Below are positions 50,256-59,847 of a stretch of 64,000 nucleotides of DNA, one piece after another. Position 1 is the stretch's first letter, and each line of letters opens with the position of its first letter. Origin of the DNA: Runella zeae DSM 19591 (GTDB taxonomy: Bacteria; Bacteroidota; Bacteroidia; Cytophagales; Spirosomataceae); contig NZ_AUIF01000034.1 in NCBI RefSeq assembly GCF_000423565.1, positions 62,001 to 126,000 of the forward strand, given 5' to 3'. The position numbers and the translations under genes were made by a program. The notes beneath the pieces were generated by a model. The model worked only from the letters and a program-made list of their open reading frames with translations, did not search any database and was not told the origin of the DNA.

Positions 50256-50290
50256 TTTGAATTTTATAATAAATTATTTTATTATATTTG
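50256..50290 (+). promoter_or_regulatory. Promoter of the hexosaminidase gene
   Basis: -7 box TATATTTG at 50283-50290 and -33 TTTG at 50256-50259. It places the transcript start close to 50297, a few bases before the ATGs at 50300/50312, which favours the short-leader start at 50312 (with an intact signal peptide). Spacing of 23 bp is slightly long. Confidence 0.6.
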
Positions 50291-50311
50291 TGTTTATTAA
50301 TGAATAATTTT

Positions 50312-51961
50312 ATGAAAAAAATCCTTTCCTTATTTTTACTACTCACAAGTTTTCTACCCCTTTTGGGACAAAATAGCTATTCAATTTTGCCCAAACCCGT
50401 CCGATTAGAGGCAAAACCGGGCGTTTTTATATTAGGAGCCAAGCCCATTATAGCAGTAGCGAGTACCGATCCAGCACTTCGGCGGATGGCCGAAAGTCTA
50501 GCGGGGCAGATAGGTCTTGTCAGTGGGCGTGACACCAAGGTATTTGCTGGAAATTTTAGGGTTAAAGACGGTATCAATTTTGTCGTTAGCAAAGACATCA
50601 AGCTAGGAGAAGAAGGTTATTTCTTAGAAGTATCTCCCAAACGGATTGTCATCACAGCTGAAAACCCCAAAGGCTTTTTTTATGGCCTACAAACCCTCAA
50701 ACAACTAATGCCTGCGGCTATTTTTGGTTCGTCAAAGGCCGACAATGTCACTTGGACTGTACCTTGTTGCTACATAGAAGACCAGCCTCGCTATGCTTAT
50801 CGGGGGTTGATGCTAGATGTAGCGCGGCATTATTATCCAGTGAGTTTTATCAAAAAGTACATTGATTTGTTGGCACTTCATAAGATGAACACGTTTCACT
50901 GGCATCTCACTGATGATCAAGGATGGCGCATCGAAATCAAAAAATATCCTAAGTTGACAGAGGTAGGTTCGAAGCGAAAAGAAACAATGCTTGGACATTA
51001 TAATGATCACAAATACGATGCAAAACCTTACGGTGGTTTTTATACGCAAGAAGAAATCAAAGAAGTAATCAAATATGCACAGGAGCGTTTTGTGACGGTG
51101 GTTCCTGAAATAGAAATGCCGGGTCATGCCTTAGCGGCGTTGGCGGCATATCCTCAATACGGCAACAATCCCGATAAAATCTACCAAGTGGCCACTACGT
51201 GGGGTGTGCACGAAAATGTGTTTGCTCCTAGAGAAGAAACATTTCGCTTTTTGGAAGATATTCTGACCGAAGTAATTGATTTGTTTCCCAGCCCTTATAT
51301 CCATATCGGTGGGGATGAATGTCCAAAGATACAATGGCAGGAAAGTCGTTTTTGTCAAGATTTAATCAAAAAAGAAGGGCTCAAAGACGAGCATGAGTTA
51401 CAAAGCTATTTTATCCGTCGTATCGATAAGTTTATTACTGCAAAGGGTCGTAAAATGATTGGATGGGATGAGATTTTGGAAGGAGGAATTTCGCCCAACG
51501 CTACCATCATGAGCTGGCGCGGCACCCAAGGAGGAATCGATGCTGTCAAACAAAATCATGATGCTATCATGACGCCTACACAGTTTTGTTATTTGGATCA
51601 TTATCAGACTGATCCCAAAACCCAGCCTATCGCGATTGGAGGATTTTTGCCCCTTGACAAAACTTATTCGTATGACCCTACCCCTGAGGGCTTTAATGCT
51701 CAAGAAGCAAAACATATTTTGGGAGTACAAGGCAATGTATGGACCGAATATATGCCAACCGCCGAATACGTAGAATATATGACCTATCCCAGGGGAATCG
51801 CCTTAGCAGAAGTAGGCTGGACCCCTAAAAACCTCAAAAACTTCGATGATTTTAAACAGCGCTTAGAAGTACACAAACAACGCCTTGACTATCTCAATGT
51901 AAATTATTTTGGTGCTCCTATCAACAATAAATTTACGTACCGTTGGCCTTTGAAAAAATAG
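50312..51961 (+). CDS. Beta-N-acetylhexosaminidase (GH20)
   Basis: 549 aa from ATG 50312, giving signal peptide ILSLFLLLTSFLPLLGQ. An N-terminal alpha/beta domain (~25-150, with YFLEVSPKRIVITAENPKGF and FYGLQTLKQLM) is followed by the GH20 barrel: YRGLMLDVARHYYPVSFIKK, LHKMNTFHWHLTDDQGWRIE, VPEIEMPGHALAALAAYPQY and the catalytic Asp335-Glu336 pair in YIHIGGDECPKIQW. The mechanism uses the substrate acetamido group. It removes terminal N-acetylglucosamine or galactosamine from chitin, peptidoglycan or glycans in the periplasm. It is a stand-alone gene. Confidence 0.95.
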   Translation: MKKILSLFLLLTSFLPLLGQNSYSILPKPVRLEAKPGVFILGAKPIIAVASTDPALRRMAESLAGQIGLVSGRDTKVFAGNFRVKDGINFVVSKDIKLGEEGYFLEVSPKRIVITAENPKGFFYGLQTLKQLMPAAIFGSSKADNVTWTVPCCYIEDQPRYAYRGLMLDVARHYYPVSFIKKYIDLLALHKMNTFHWHLTDDQGWRIEIKKYPKLTEVGSKRKETMLGHYNDHKYDAKPYGGFYTQEEIKEVIKYAQERFVTVVPEIEMPGHALAALAAYPQYGNNPDKIYQVATTWGVHENVFAPREETFRFLEDILTEVIDLFPSPYIHIGGDECPKIQWQESRFCQDLIKKEGLKDEHELQSYFIRRIDKFITAKGRKMIGWDEILEGGISPNATIMSWRGTQGGIDAVKQNHDAIMTPTQFCYLDHYQTDPKTQPIAIGGFLPLDKTYSYDPTPEGFNAQEAKHILGVQGNVWTEYMPTAEYVEYMTYPRGIALAEVGWTPKNLKNFDDFKQRLEVHKQRLDYLNVNYFGAPINNKFTYRWPLKK

Positions 51962-52012
51962 CAATCGTACTTGTACGTTAATATTTAAGAAGGACTTGTG
52001 GAGTTGTTTTAA

Positions 52013-52020
52013 TAACTTTG
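52013..52020 (+). promoter_or_regulatory. -7 box before the DUF4403 gene
   Basis: TAACTTTG matches TAnnTTTG 32 bp upstream of the ATG at 52052. It lies inside a 7-bp inverted repeat (AAGGACT about 51990, AGTCCTT about 52023). No well-spaced TTG at -33 was found. Confidence 0.4.
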
Positions 52021-52051
52021 CGAGTCCTTCATTTGTTATTATGAAATATCC

Positions 52052-53515
52052 ATGCATCTGAATAAAATTTTGGGCTCCCGTGGTTTTTTGAAGACCAAAT
52101 GGTCTGGTTTCCCTAGTGCAATTGGAATAGTGATAGGTGGTTTTTGGATGATTTCTTGTGGGGGATCTTCCGTCACTACCCAGCCAAAAGCGCCTGTAGA
52201 GGCATATAAATATACAAATATGCAAATTCAAAACGAAAAACATAGGTCTGTCGTGCAGGTACCCGTTGAAATATCAATTGCCGACGTGACAAAACATTTG
52301 AATGCTCAAGTTCAAGGACTTATCTATGAAGACAATAGTTTTGAAGATGGAAATCAAGATAATTTCAAAGCAAAAGTCTGGAAAAGAGGGCCTATAGTGG
52401 CCGATGCGCGCGATTCACTATTGTTTTATACTGTACCCCTAAAAATTTGGGCTGAAAAAGGGTACAAGGTACTCGGGATAGGTGGCTCACAAGCCACCGA
52501 ATTTCAGATAAACCTTAAGTTTATTACACGTTTTGGGGTAGATGCGGATTGGAAAGTCAATACGCAAACGGCGTCGGCGGGATTTGATTGGGTAAGCAAA
52601 CCTAGTATTAAAGTGGCAGGGGTTGAGGTGCCTATAACAGGTATTGTGAGTAGATTGATTAATGAAAACCTCGCAAAAATTTCACAGGCCATTGACGACA
52701 ATATCCGCCAAAATATTTCTATCAAGCCATATGTACTTCAGGCATGGAATCTGATACGTGAGCCTCGGCTTTTGTCGGAAGAGTATCGCACTTGGCTACT
52801 CATCACGCCTACTGATATTTTGATGAGTCCTTTTAAAATTCAGAATGGTAAAATCAGTGCTACCGTGGGGATTAAAGGGTTTACTCAAACTTATACGGGC
52901 GAAAAACCAGTGACTAAGCCAGCACTCAATATTCCACCGTTGATTGTCACGAATGATATCCCGCAAGGATTTCAGATAGGGTTGATAGGGACTTTGCCTT
53001 ACGAAGAGGCTTCTAAACTTGCCGCATCGCAGTTTGTAGGAAAAACTTTTGATTTTAAAGAAGGAAAATACAAAATTGAAGTGACCAGCGTCGACATTTA
53101 TGGTCAAAATGAAAAGTTGATTATCAAAGCAGGACTGAAAGGAAGTATCAGTGGGGTGATTTATCTGAAAGGTACGCCTTTTTATGATGCCTCAACGAAG
53201 CTCTTGTCACTCAAAAATGTTGACTATGATCTCAATACCCGTAGTGTACTTGTAAAAACTGCCAATTGGTTGTTGCAAGGACGATTTGCCAAACAAATTG
53301 AACAGCAGTTTGTCTTTCCAGTAGGTGCTCAAGTAGAAGAAGCCCAAAAAACCATTCGACAGCAGCTTAGTAGTCGCAAAGTAATAAAAGGTGTAAATTT
53401 AAGTGGTCATTTGGAGGCACTTGAACCTGATCAAGTCTACTTGACTCCCTCAGCCATAGTAGCTTTGATCGTAGCCAAAGGTCAAGTAGAGGTCAAAATA
53501 GACGGCCTCCTTTAA
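52052..53515 (+). CDS. DUF4403 family protein, envelope-associated
   Basis: 487 aa. Residues 1-55 hold a membrane/lipoprotein-like start (GIVIGGFWMISCGGSS, lipobox-like ISC). The rest matches DUF4403: SVVQVPVEISIADVTKHLNA, QVQGLIYEDNSFEDGNQDNF, KAKVWKRGPIVADARDSLLF, YTVPLKIWAEKGYKVLGIGG and the later repeated half GSISGVIYLKGTPFYDASTK. The two lipid-tubular-like halves recall SMP/TULIP-type lipid-binding proteins, an idea I cannot confirm. Function unknown. Confidence 0.8.
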   Translation: MHLNKILGSRGFLKTKWSGFPSAIGIVIGGFWMISCGGSSVTTQPKAPVEAYKYTNMQIQNEKHRSVVQVPVEISIADVTKHLNAQVQGLIYEDNSFEDGNQDNFKAKVWKRGPIVADARDSLLFYTVPLKIWAEKGYKVLGIGGSQATEFQINLKFITRFGVDADWKVNTQTASAGFDWVSKPSIKVAGVEVPITGIVSRLINENLAKISQAIDDNIRQNISIKPYVLQAWNLIREPRLLSEEYRTWLLITPTDILMSPFKIQNGKISATVGIKGFTQTYTGEKPVTKPALNIPPLIVTNDIPQGFQIGLIGTLPYEEASKLAASQFVGKTFDFKEGKYKIEVTSVDIYGQNEKLIIKAGLKGSISGVIYLKGTPFYDASTKLLSLKNVDYDLNTRSVLVKTANWLLQGRFAKQIEQQFVFPVGAQVEEAQKTIRQQLSSRKVIKGVNLSGHLEALEPDQVYLTPSAIVALIVAKGQVEVKIDGLL

Positions 53516-53563
53516 GTCAAAAATGGGGGTTAGTTTATGGTTTTTACGATTTTTTTCTTTTTA

Positions 53564-53599
53564 TTTGATTTTTAATGACAACAAGTATTTTTAGCTTTG
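53564..53599 (+). promoter_or_regulatory. Promoter of the RNase P RNA gene
   Basis: -7 box TAGCTTTG at 53592-53599 with TTTG at 53564-53567 as -33 (24-bp spacing). It puts the transcript start near 53606, matching the 5' end of helix P1 at 53608. Confidence 0.6.
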
Positions 53600-53607
53600 T
53601 GCCCAAT

Positions 53608-54018
53608 AGCGTAGCCAAGCCGTCTTATCGTTCTGATTTGGGGTTGAACCAAAGCAGGAAGGAAAGTCCGGACAGCGCAGAGTACCGTACTTCCTAACGG
53701 GAAGGCAAACAGCTGGAGACGGCTGTTTGACAGCAAGTGCAACAGAAAATATACTACCACTTTACTATTGTGAGTGGAAAAGGTGAAAAGGTAGGGTAAG
53801 AGCCTACCGCTCGTTTGGTGACAAATGAGGCATGGTAAACCTTACGGGCTGAAAGACCAAATAAGTACTGATTGTGGGGTTACTCGCTCCAACGCCCTAT
53901 AAAGGCTATCAGTATGGGTAGGTTGATAGATTTCGACGGTGACGTCGAAACCAGATAAATGATAAGAGTCCCGGTGTGTATCGGGAAAACAGAATCCGGC
54001 TTATAGGCTTGATACGCT
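53608..54018 (+). ncRNA. rnpB: RNase P RNA (bacterial class A)
   Basis: About 411 nt. The conserved P4 5' strand AGGAAAGTCCGGAC (53659-53672) and the 3' strand ACAGAATCCGGCTTA (53990-54003) are both present, along with the internal GGTAAACC and AGACCAAATAA blocks. The ends pair as P1: AGCGTAGCCAAGCC (53608-53621) with GGCTTGATACGCT (54006-54018). It is the catalytic RNA that matures tRNA 5' ends. Exact termini are estimated from P1. Confidence 0.93.
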
Positions 54019-54078
54019 ATTTAAATAAATTATTTATATTATTATAATACCCCTTGCAGTAAATAACGCTCATTGCCC

Positions 54079-55650
54079 ATGAAAAAAATCAACTTACTGT
54101 CCACTCTATTAATTGTGTCATTGGCATTAACGAAAGTTGGTGCACAGGCTCCTGCCCCTAAAAGTGCAGGGTATGAAGGCCCAAATAAATTGAATACATG
54201 GGCACTCACAATTACGCCAGCTCTTACGCAATTCTATGGTGACTTGCGCCAACACGATTTTAAATTGGGGCCAGAAGAACATCTAACGGGTGGTTTGGGT
54301 CTTGGTTTGCATAAGCAAATTACCCCTATTTTTGGGGCTAGCCTCAACTTTTGGACTGGTAACCTCAATGGGTCAAAAGAGCGTTTGTACAATGCTCATT
54401 TTGAAACGAAGGGTTTCTTGCAAACTTCAATCAATGCTCATGCTAACCTTAAGCCTATTTTGTTTGGGTATAATAAGCTAAAGCGTTGGAAGTGGGATGT
54501 ATATGTAGGCTATGGCTATATGTGGTATAATTCAAGGGTGTACCGCTTAGGCACTAACAAAAGCGTAGAATTGATTAGAACTAATACCAATGCCAGTTCT
54601 AAAACTGCTGGTGAATGGGAACGCGACGGATCTACTTACACCCGAGAAATTGTCTTCCCTATCGGATCGGCTATTCACTTTGAAGTATCTCCTCGTATTG
54701 ATATAGGTTTAGACTTTACCCTAAATCACGTAAACTCTGAGAAATTGGATGTTACTTATGGTGGTGGAGGTGGTGAACAATACGCTCGCCAAGATATTTG
54801 GTTGTTTAACCGAGGGGATTCTAAACAAGACAAGTGGGGAAGTATCGGTTTGGGAATTACCTATAAAATCGGTAAAAGTGCGGTTATGGCTAAGAAAGAT
54901 GCCAAAGGCAATTGGGTACATGACCCCGCCAAAGGTCGTTATCACTTACGCTACACCAATCCTTTGGATTTGATTGCACCGCCTTACAATCCAACCATGA
55001 ACGACGCCGACTCAATTGCAAAAGCAAACATGCCTAAGCCTGTTGACCCTCGTTTGTATACCGACTCTGACGGCGACGGTGTGGCGGATCTTTTTGATAA
55101 AGAACCTAGCACCCCTTCTAACAGTATCGTGTCGGGAGGTGGAGTTGCGATGGATCTTGAAAAATATATCAAAGATATTATCGCTAAAAATCTTCCAAAA
55201 GAAGAATGTGAAGCAATGTTTGGAAATATTGAATTTGACACTGATAAGGCGATTATTAAAGACCCTTCACAGCAAATTTTGAAACAAGTAATTGACTTGC
55301 TCAACTTGCGTCCAAACTGCCGTGCCGTCATCATTGGCCACACCGATGCACGTGCTTCTGACAATTACAACATTCAGCTCTCAAAACGTCGTGTAGAAGC
55401 AGCTAAGCGCTATATGATTCGCAATGGTATGCAAGATCCTAGCCGTATCATGGTTGAATATTACGGTGAGCTTCGTCCTATTTCTGACAATAAGTCGACC
55501 ACAGGAATGAGTCGTAACCGCCGCGTGGAGATTCGCATTCTTCCGATGAACGACTTACGTTCACCATATCCTGCTGGTTTCCGTACAGGACGTAAAAAAG
55601 ACCAAGAGCCAGGCAAAGTAGCAAAAGAGCCTAGAAAACGTAGAAACTAG
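54079..55650 (+). CDS. OmpA-family outer-membrane protein
   Basis: 523 aa from ATG 54079 (signal INLLSTLLIVSLALTKVGAQ). The N-terminal ~270 residues form a beta-barrel-like domain (TITPALTQFYGDLRQHDFKL, VYVGYGYMWYNSRVYRLGTN). DSDGDGVADLFDKEPSTP is a thrombospondin-type-3/calcium linker. Residues ~380-500 are OmpA: FGNIEFDTDKAIIKDPSQQI, NCRAVIIGHTDARASDNYNI, QLSKRRVEAAKRYMIRNGMQ and RIMVEYYGELRP, with the peptidoglycan-binding residues. A basic tail follows. It should link the outer membrane to the cell wall. Confidence 0.9.
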   Translation: MKKINLLSTLLIVSLALTKVGAQAPAPKSAGYEGPNKLNTWALTITPALTQFYGDLRQHDFKLGPEEHLTGGLGLGLHKQITPIFGASLNFWTGNLNGSKERLYNAHFETKGFLQTSINAHANLKPILFGYNKLKRWKWDVYVGYGYMWYNSRVYRLGTNKSVELIRTNTNASSKTAGEWERDGSTYTREIVFPIGSAIHFEVSPRIDIGLDFTLNHVNSEKLDVTYGGGGGEQYARQDIWLFNRGDSKQDKWGSIGLGITYKIGKSAVMAKKDAKGNWVHDPAKGRYHLRYTNPLDLIAPPYNPTMNDADSIAKANMPKPVDPRLYTDSDGDGVADLFDKEPSTPSNSIVSGGGVAMDLEKYIKDIIAKNLPKEECEAMFGNIEFDTDKAIIKDPSQQILKQVIDLLNLRPNCRAVIIGHTDARASDNYNIQLSKRRVEAAKRYMIRNGMQDPSRIMVEYYGELRPISDNKSTTGMSRNRRVEIRILPMNDLRSPYPAGFRTGRKKDQEPGKVAKEPRKRRN

Positions 55651-55670
55651 GTATATAGCTTATAAAAAGT

Positions 55671-55717
55671 AAAAACAAATCGCCGTTTATCGCTCTGATA
55701 AACGGCGATTTGTTTTT
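55671..55717. terminator. Bidirectional terminator between OmpA and metallophosphoesterase genes
   Basis: A perfect 21-bp stem (55671-55691 with 55697-55717) and a 5-nt loop, with A/T runs on both sides. It overlaps the last two bases of the metallophosphoesterase gene's stop codon. Confidence 0.9.
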
Positions 55718-56492
55718 AAGGAATTTCGAAAAAAAGCGCTTCGTCAAAACTCCCGTGCTCACCGTATTTGCAATAGCCCAATTGGTTGGTTAATAGGGTA
55801 GTAGAGCCAATTTTAAAAGAAGGAATATGGGCATGACTATGACCGTATATCCAATAGGTGGGTTGTTTTTCTAAAATTAGTGCATCAAGATTACTGGCAA
55901 AACCTTGCTCCAACATACTGCCTTTGTGCTTGGGATGTACACAACTTAAGGAAGGTAAATGATGGCTCACTACTACAGTAGGGATATCAGACTCAGAAGG
56001 AAGAGTATTGGCCAGAAAATCAACGGAAGGCTTATGCAGTCTCTGGGTGTATATAGCCGTAGTGAGCTTGCGGCCTTGATAATTGATAAGCTGGAAATCA
56101 CTCATGTTTTTTTCAATATAAAGGCCCTCTAATTCGTTGATATGAGACCACAAGGTGGTGAAAACCAGTCGAATGCTCCGGTAAATAGTGGAAAAGTTGT
56201 TTACCAAATGAATATTTTTACTAACGTTTAAACACAACGGTTTGTCTAATATGGATACATCCCAGCTTCGATAAAACTCATGGTTGCCACATATCCAAAA
56301 TACTTTTTCAAACTGCTTTGAAAGCTGCTTAAAGAAGAGTTTTTCTACCTTTCGGGTTTTGAAATAAGATAAATTGGTGATATCGCCAGCCAAAATAAGT
56401 ATCTCTCCCGATGGCTTGATAGGGTAGTGGGTCAGGAAGTGGATATTTTCGGCAAATTCAAAATGCAAATCGGAGCAGTATTGTATTCTCAT
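55716..56492 (-). CDS. Calcineurin-like metallophosphoesterase
   Basis: 258 aa, soluble. Motifs in order: SDLHFEF (D-x-H), ILAGDITNL (GD), ICGNHEFYRS (GNHE), VVVSHHLPSLS (H) and IYGHSHAHIPS (GHxH), a complete dinuclear metal site. The compact fold and size match the small predicted phosphohydrolases of the family; substrate unknown. It is convergent with the OmpA gene, sharing the terminator, and divergent from the TPR kinase gene. Confidence 0.9.
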   Translation of the reverse strand: MRIQYCSDLHFEFAENIHFLTHYPIKPSGEILILAGDITNLSYFKTRKVEKLFFKQLSKQFEKVFWICGNHEFYRSWDVSILDKPLCLNVSKNIHLVNNFSTIYRSIRLVFTTLWSHINELEGLYIEKNMSDFQLINYQGRKLTTAIYTQRLHKPSVDFLANTLPSESDIPTVVVSHHLPSLSCVHPKHKGSMLEQGFASNLDALILEKQPTYWIYGHSHAHIPSFKIGSTTLLTNQLGYCKYGEHGSFDEALFFEIP

Positions 56493-56587
56493 AAAAAGTA
56501 TTGCTTATTACCATTAACTAAATGAGGCTAGGTAGGCTGTAATAAATTTAAGAAATTAGCTCATAAAATCCATTTTGTAAGCTCTCT

Positions 56588-58432
56588 ATGTTTTATCGCT
56601 TATTAATTTTTATAATCATTGGTTTTGCGGTAGCAGAAAAGGCGTTGGGCCAAAATAAAATGGTTGATAGCCTCAAGCATTGGTTGGCCGTTCATCCTAC
56701 TCAAGATAGTATGAGGGTGGTTACTTTACATAGGCTTTCGTATCGATTGTCCGAAATAGATCAACCCTCTGCGTGGCGTTATGCCAATGAAGCCAATCAA
56801 CTGGCCAAAAAACTAAACAACAACATTAGTTTGGGGCAAAGTATAATCAACTATGCCATATTAGAATCTTTGGAGGGAAATTATACCAAAGGGCAGGACT
56901 ATTACCTTGCGGCACTCAAACTTTTTGAAGCCCAAAACTGGGATAGAGGTAAAGCAATATGCTATAACAATATCGCCGAAAATTATAAGAGTATGAACCA
57001 ATTTGAAAAAGCATTGGAGTATACTTTTAAAGCTTTGAAGTTGAATATGGCGACCAATCAAGCACGAGGAATGGCCGTCAATCATGAGCAAATTGGCGAT
57101 TTGTACCGACGCATGGGGCATTATGAAGAGTCTTTGGCCTATCTCAAAAAAGGCTTGGTATTGGCTAAAGAGGCAGACGAAAACTATCTGATTTTACCCC
57201 AAATTTTGCTGGGAGTCGCCCGAAACTACAACGACCGACGGGAGTTTACAGTGGCATTGGAATATTTGGACGAAGCTATTGAAGAAAGCCAACGCTACGG
57301 TGAAAAATTGCTTCAAATTCAATGTTATGAAGAAAAAGCCAATACTTATCGTCTCCAGCAAGATTTTGATAAGGCCAAAGAATGGTACGAGGAGGCTTTG
57401 AGTATGGCGAAGTTGTATGGTTCGGCGGTAGAAATGGCCCGTATCAATCGAGAAATGGCTAGTTTGTCTGAAATGGAGGGTAATTATAAAGATGCACTTT
57501 CGTATTTTCAGGCGTATAAGGCATTAAATGATTCTATAGAACAGAAAAAAAGCGCCGTAAGAGAGGAATTGATAGAACTAAAATATACAGCCTTTGAAAA
57601 AGAAAAAGAAAATCACCTCTTAAAAGAAATCAAAACTAAACAAGAAGCGGAGCTTCATCAAAAAACCATTTGGCTCGTAGCGTTGACTTTGGTAGTGATA
57701 AGCCTTATGGGGATATTGGGTTATGCTTTTTACCGGAATCGTCTCAAAGAAATCAAAGAGGCCCAGAGACTACAGGCCGAAACAATTCGCCAAATGCAAG
57801 TATCTGATAAAATCAGAAGCCAAATTGCGCGTGATTTGCACGATGATTTAGGGGCTACTTTGAGTGGTGTGGCAATGCTGAGCCAAGCGGCCAAAAAACA
57901 GCTGAGTGACAAAGATTCTAAAATCAGAGAATTACTGGATTTGATAAGTATCAATTCGCAACGTACCGTGGCGACAATCCGAGATATCATCTGGACGACG
58001 CGCCCTATGAATGATAGTCTGGAAAGTATAACCAACAAAATGAAAATCTTTGCCTCAGAAATGCTCGACCCAAAGAAGATTCGTTACGATTTTAGTGTGT
58101 CCGACGAATTGAAGGGTTATAAACTGCCTTCTCATCAACAATACAATTTTTATCTGATTTTCAAGGAAGCTATCAACAACGTAGCCAAATACGCCCAAGC
58201 AAGTCATGTATGGATTGAAATTTTTACCCAAAATCAACAACTGCGCCTAAGAATCAAAGACGATGGTGTGGGCTTTGACAAAGAAGTAGGGCAGGTGAGT
58301 GGCAATGGACTCTTTAATATGGAAAAGCGCGTGGAAGAGTTAGACGGAACGCTAAAACTCCAAACGGCCCCCAATCAAGGCACTACAATTGACTTGGCAT
58401 TGCCATTAGGAGCTACTCAAATGGTGGCTTAG
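56588..58432 (+). CDS. TPR-containing histidine kinase (NarL-partner type), orphan
   Basis: 614 aa. After a signal-like start (FIIIGFAVAEKALGQ) come six or so TPR units (~residues 55-320, e.g. KAICYNNIAENYKSMNQFEK, ALEYTFKALKL), a coiled-coil, one membrane helix (IWLVALTLVVISLMGILGYA) near residue 365, then a HisKA_3 domain with phospho-acceptor His in IARDLHDDLGATLSGVAMLS and an HATPase (LIFKEAINNVAKYAQASHVW, IKDDGVGFDKEVGQ, GNGLFNMEKRVEELDG). It senses something outside the cytoplasm through the TPR region and should phosphorylate a NarL/LuxR regulator; none is adjacent. Confidence 0.92.
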   Translation: MFYRLLIFIIIGFAVAEKALGQNKMVDSLKHWLAVHPTQDSMRVVTLHRLSYRLSEIDQPSAWRYANEANQLAKKLNNNISLGQSIINYAILESLEGNYTKGQDYYLAALKLFEAQNWDRGKAICYNNIAENYKSMNQFEKALEYTFKALKLNMATNQARGMAVNHEQIGDLYRRMGHYEESLAYLKKGLVLAKEADENYLILPQILLGVARNYNDRREFTVALEYLDEAIEESQRYGEKLLQIQCYEEKANTYRLQQDFDKAKEWYEEALSMAKLYGSAVEMARINREMASLSEMEGNYKDALSYFQAYKALNDSIEQKKSAVREELIELKYTAFEKEKENHLLKEIKTKQEAELHQKTIWLVALTLVVISLMGILGYAFYRNRLKEIKEAQRLQAETIRQMQVSDKIRSQIARDLHDDLGATLSGVAMLSQAAKKQLSDKDSKIRELLDLISINSQRTVATIRDIIWTTRPMNDSLESITNKMKIFASEMLDPKKIRYDFSVSDELKGYKLPSHQQYNFYLIFKEAINNVAKYAQASHVWIEIFTQNQQLRLRIKDDGVGFDKEVGQVSGNGLFNMEKRVEELDGTLKLQTAPNQGTTIDLALPLGATQMVA

Positions 58433-58433
58433 G

Positions 58434-59714
58434 TTATTTGTTGAAAGGGGTTTCATTAATCCAATGAAAGCCTCTAGAAGTGAGCAAAAATGGCTTTTTG
58501 ATTTTTTGTAATTTCATACTTAGCGAATCATTCTTCCATTTACCTCTTAAAAACAGGGTGCTGGAGTTTGGCTGGGTGTACGAAAATGGGTATTTTTTAT
58601 CATCGCCATACCATTCTTTCAAAGTGAAACTATGTTTGGCCTGATTATATTCAAAACCAATCCTTTGCTGGAACCCGTGTGAGTTGGTAATAGAAATCAT
58701 ATCAAAACTTCCTCTTCTATCCACAAACACCCGCTCCCAACGAAGGGTATCGGTGGAAGAAGCTATTTGATTGTTTTTCTTAAAATCAACAACCTCATAG
58801 GGGCCATACATTGCCGATTGGGGACTTTCTTGATAGGTTAGTGATTGGTAGCCCTGCATACCTCCCATAATGATATAGGAACCAATAAGAAGAGTTTTGA
58901 GACCAATTCTTCCCCATTTAAACCATTTTTTTGAGGAAAAAAGAGGGTACTCTCGTGCGGGAGCAGGCTGATTCAAAACAAAAAAATACAGCAATCGCTT
59001 TACGTCTGGGGCAATCAGGTAAAAAGCAGCGAGCAACAATTGTGAAGAAAAAATCTTTACGGGTACATCATAAAAAAAATTCAACATCACGACATTGCTC
59101 ATCACCGCCACTATAATCAAACTTCCTAAGAGAGTGGTGCGTCGAAAGAAAAGTAAAAAACCTCCGATGACTTCGCCCATACCCGTAAAAAACTGATACC
59201 CTTTCGAAAACGCCATAAATGTCCAAAGAAGACCCATAGGACTCATGTCGCCCAGTTGCTCAAAAAGGCGATAAGTAGTGATAGTGCCAAATTGGGAAAA
59301 GAAAACCTTCGCAAAGCCATAACTCAGCATCGTAATCCCCAAATAAAAGCGCAAGAGGACGCAAAACCAATAATTGAATGAATGATAATGAGGGCGTTTG
59401 CGGTCGGCAACACTCCAGACGACTGTCCCAAGAAGGGCAATGCTGCTTATCAAAAATAATTGCACCCAATTCCAAGTAGTATCTCCGCTGCCATTGGGTC
59501 TAATCGTGATTTTAGGAATGTTGAAGAATGTTCTTCCGGCCCAGTTGATAGTTGTATCCCAAATATGTTGGTAAAAATCTCCGATACTTCCCCCCTGAAG
59601 GAAAATAGAAAACAAAGCTTCAAATAACTGTGGAAAGAAAAAAAGAAAGAAAAAGCGGAAGCCAATTTTTTCGAGAAGAGACCAAGAGGGAGTAAGAGGC
59701 GCAGTTTGTTGCAT
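58434..59714 (-). CDS. DoxX-like multi-helix membrane protein
   Basis: 426 aa. About eight helices (VQLFLISSIALLGTVVWSVA, FCVLLRFYLGITMLSYGFAK, GEVIGGFLLFFRRTTLLGSL, LLLAAFYLIAPDVKRLLYFF) in the DoxX pattern, with the GYGFAK-type repeat region and the MGEVIGGFLLFF motif. The C-terminal ~130 residues form a soluble beta-rich extension (YGPYEVVDFKKNNQ, FTLKEWYGDDKKYPFSYTQP). Family and function uncertain; DoxX relatives act in redox or sulfur metabolism. It is convergent with the TPR kinase. Confidence 0.7.
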   Translation of the reverse strand: MQQTAPLTPSWSLLEKIGFRFFFLFFFPQLFEALFSIFLQGGSIGDFYQHIWDTTINWAGRTFFNIPKITIRPNGSGDTTWNWVQLFLISSIALLGTVVWSVADRKRPHYHSFNYWFCVLLRFYLGITMLSYGFAKVFFSQFGTITTYRLFEQLGDMSPMGLLWTFMAFSKGYQFFTGMGEVIGGFLLFFRRTTLLGSLIIVAVMSNVVMLNFFYDVPVKIFSSQLLLAAFYLIAPDVKRLLYFFVLNQPAPAREYPLFSSKKWFKWGRIGLKTLLIGSYIIMGGMQGYQSLTYQESPQSAMYGPYEVVDFKKNNQIASSTDTLRWERVFVDRRGSFDMISITNSHGFQQRIGFEYNQAKHSFTLKEWYGDDKKYPFSYTQPNSSTLFLRGKWKNDSLSMKLQKIKKPFLLTSRGFHWINETPFNK

Positions 59715-59790
59715 GATAGGCGGGTAGGTTAGGATATGAAATTTACGAAAAAAAAGCTTTTTATGTCATTCGGGAATAAAATTCATAAAA

Positions 59791-59825
59791 AAAGCGTCAG
59801 CTGATTTCAAATCGGCTGACGCTTT
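59791..59825. terminator. Terminator beyond ilvE
   Basis: AAAGCGTCAGCTGATT and its complement (one G-T wobble) with a short loop, 23 bp after the ilvE stop and in front of the DoxX-like gene start region; A/T-rich flanks on both sides. Confidence 0.75.
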
Positions 59826-59847
59826 GGAATGTATTATAAAAAAGTAA

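Noticed and set aside
53608-54018. tmRNA
   Set aside because: Structured RNA, but the P4 blocks AGGAAAGTCCGGAC and ACAGAATCCGGCTTA are those of RNase P RNA; no tag ORF or tRNA-like ends.
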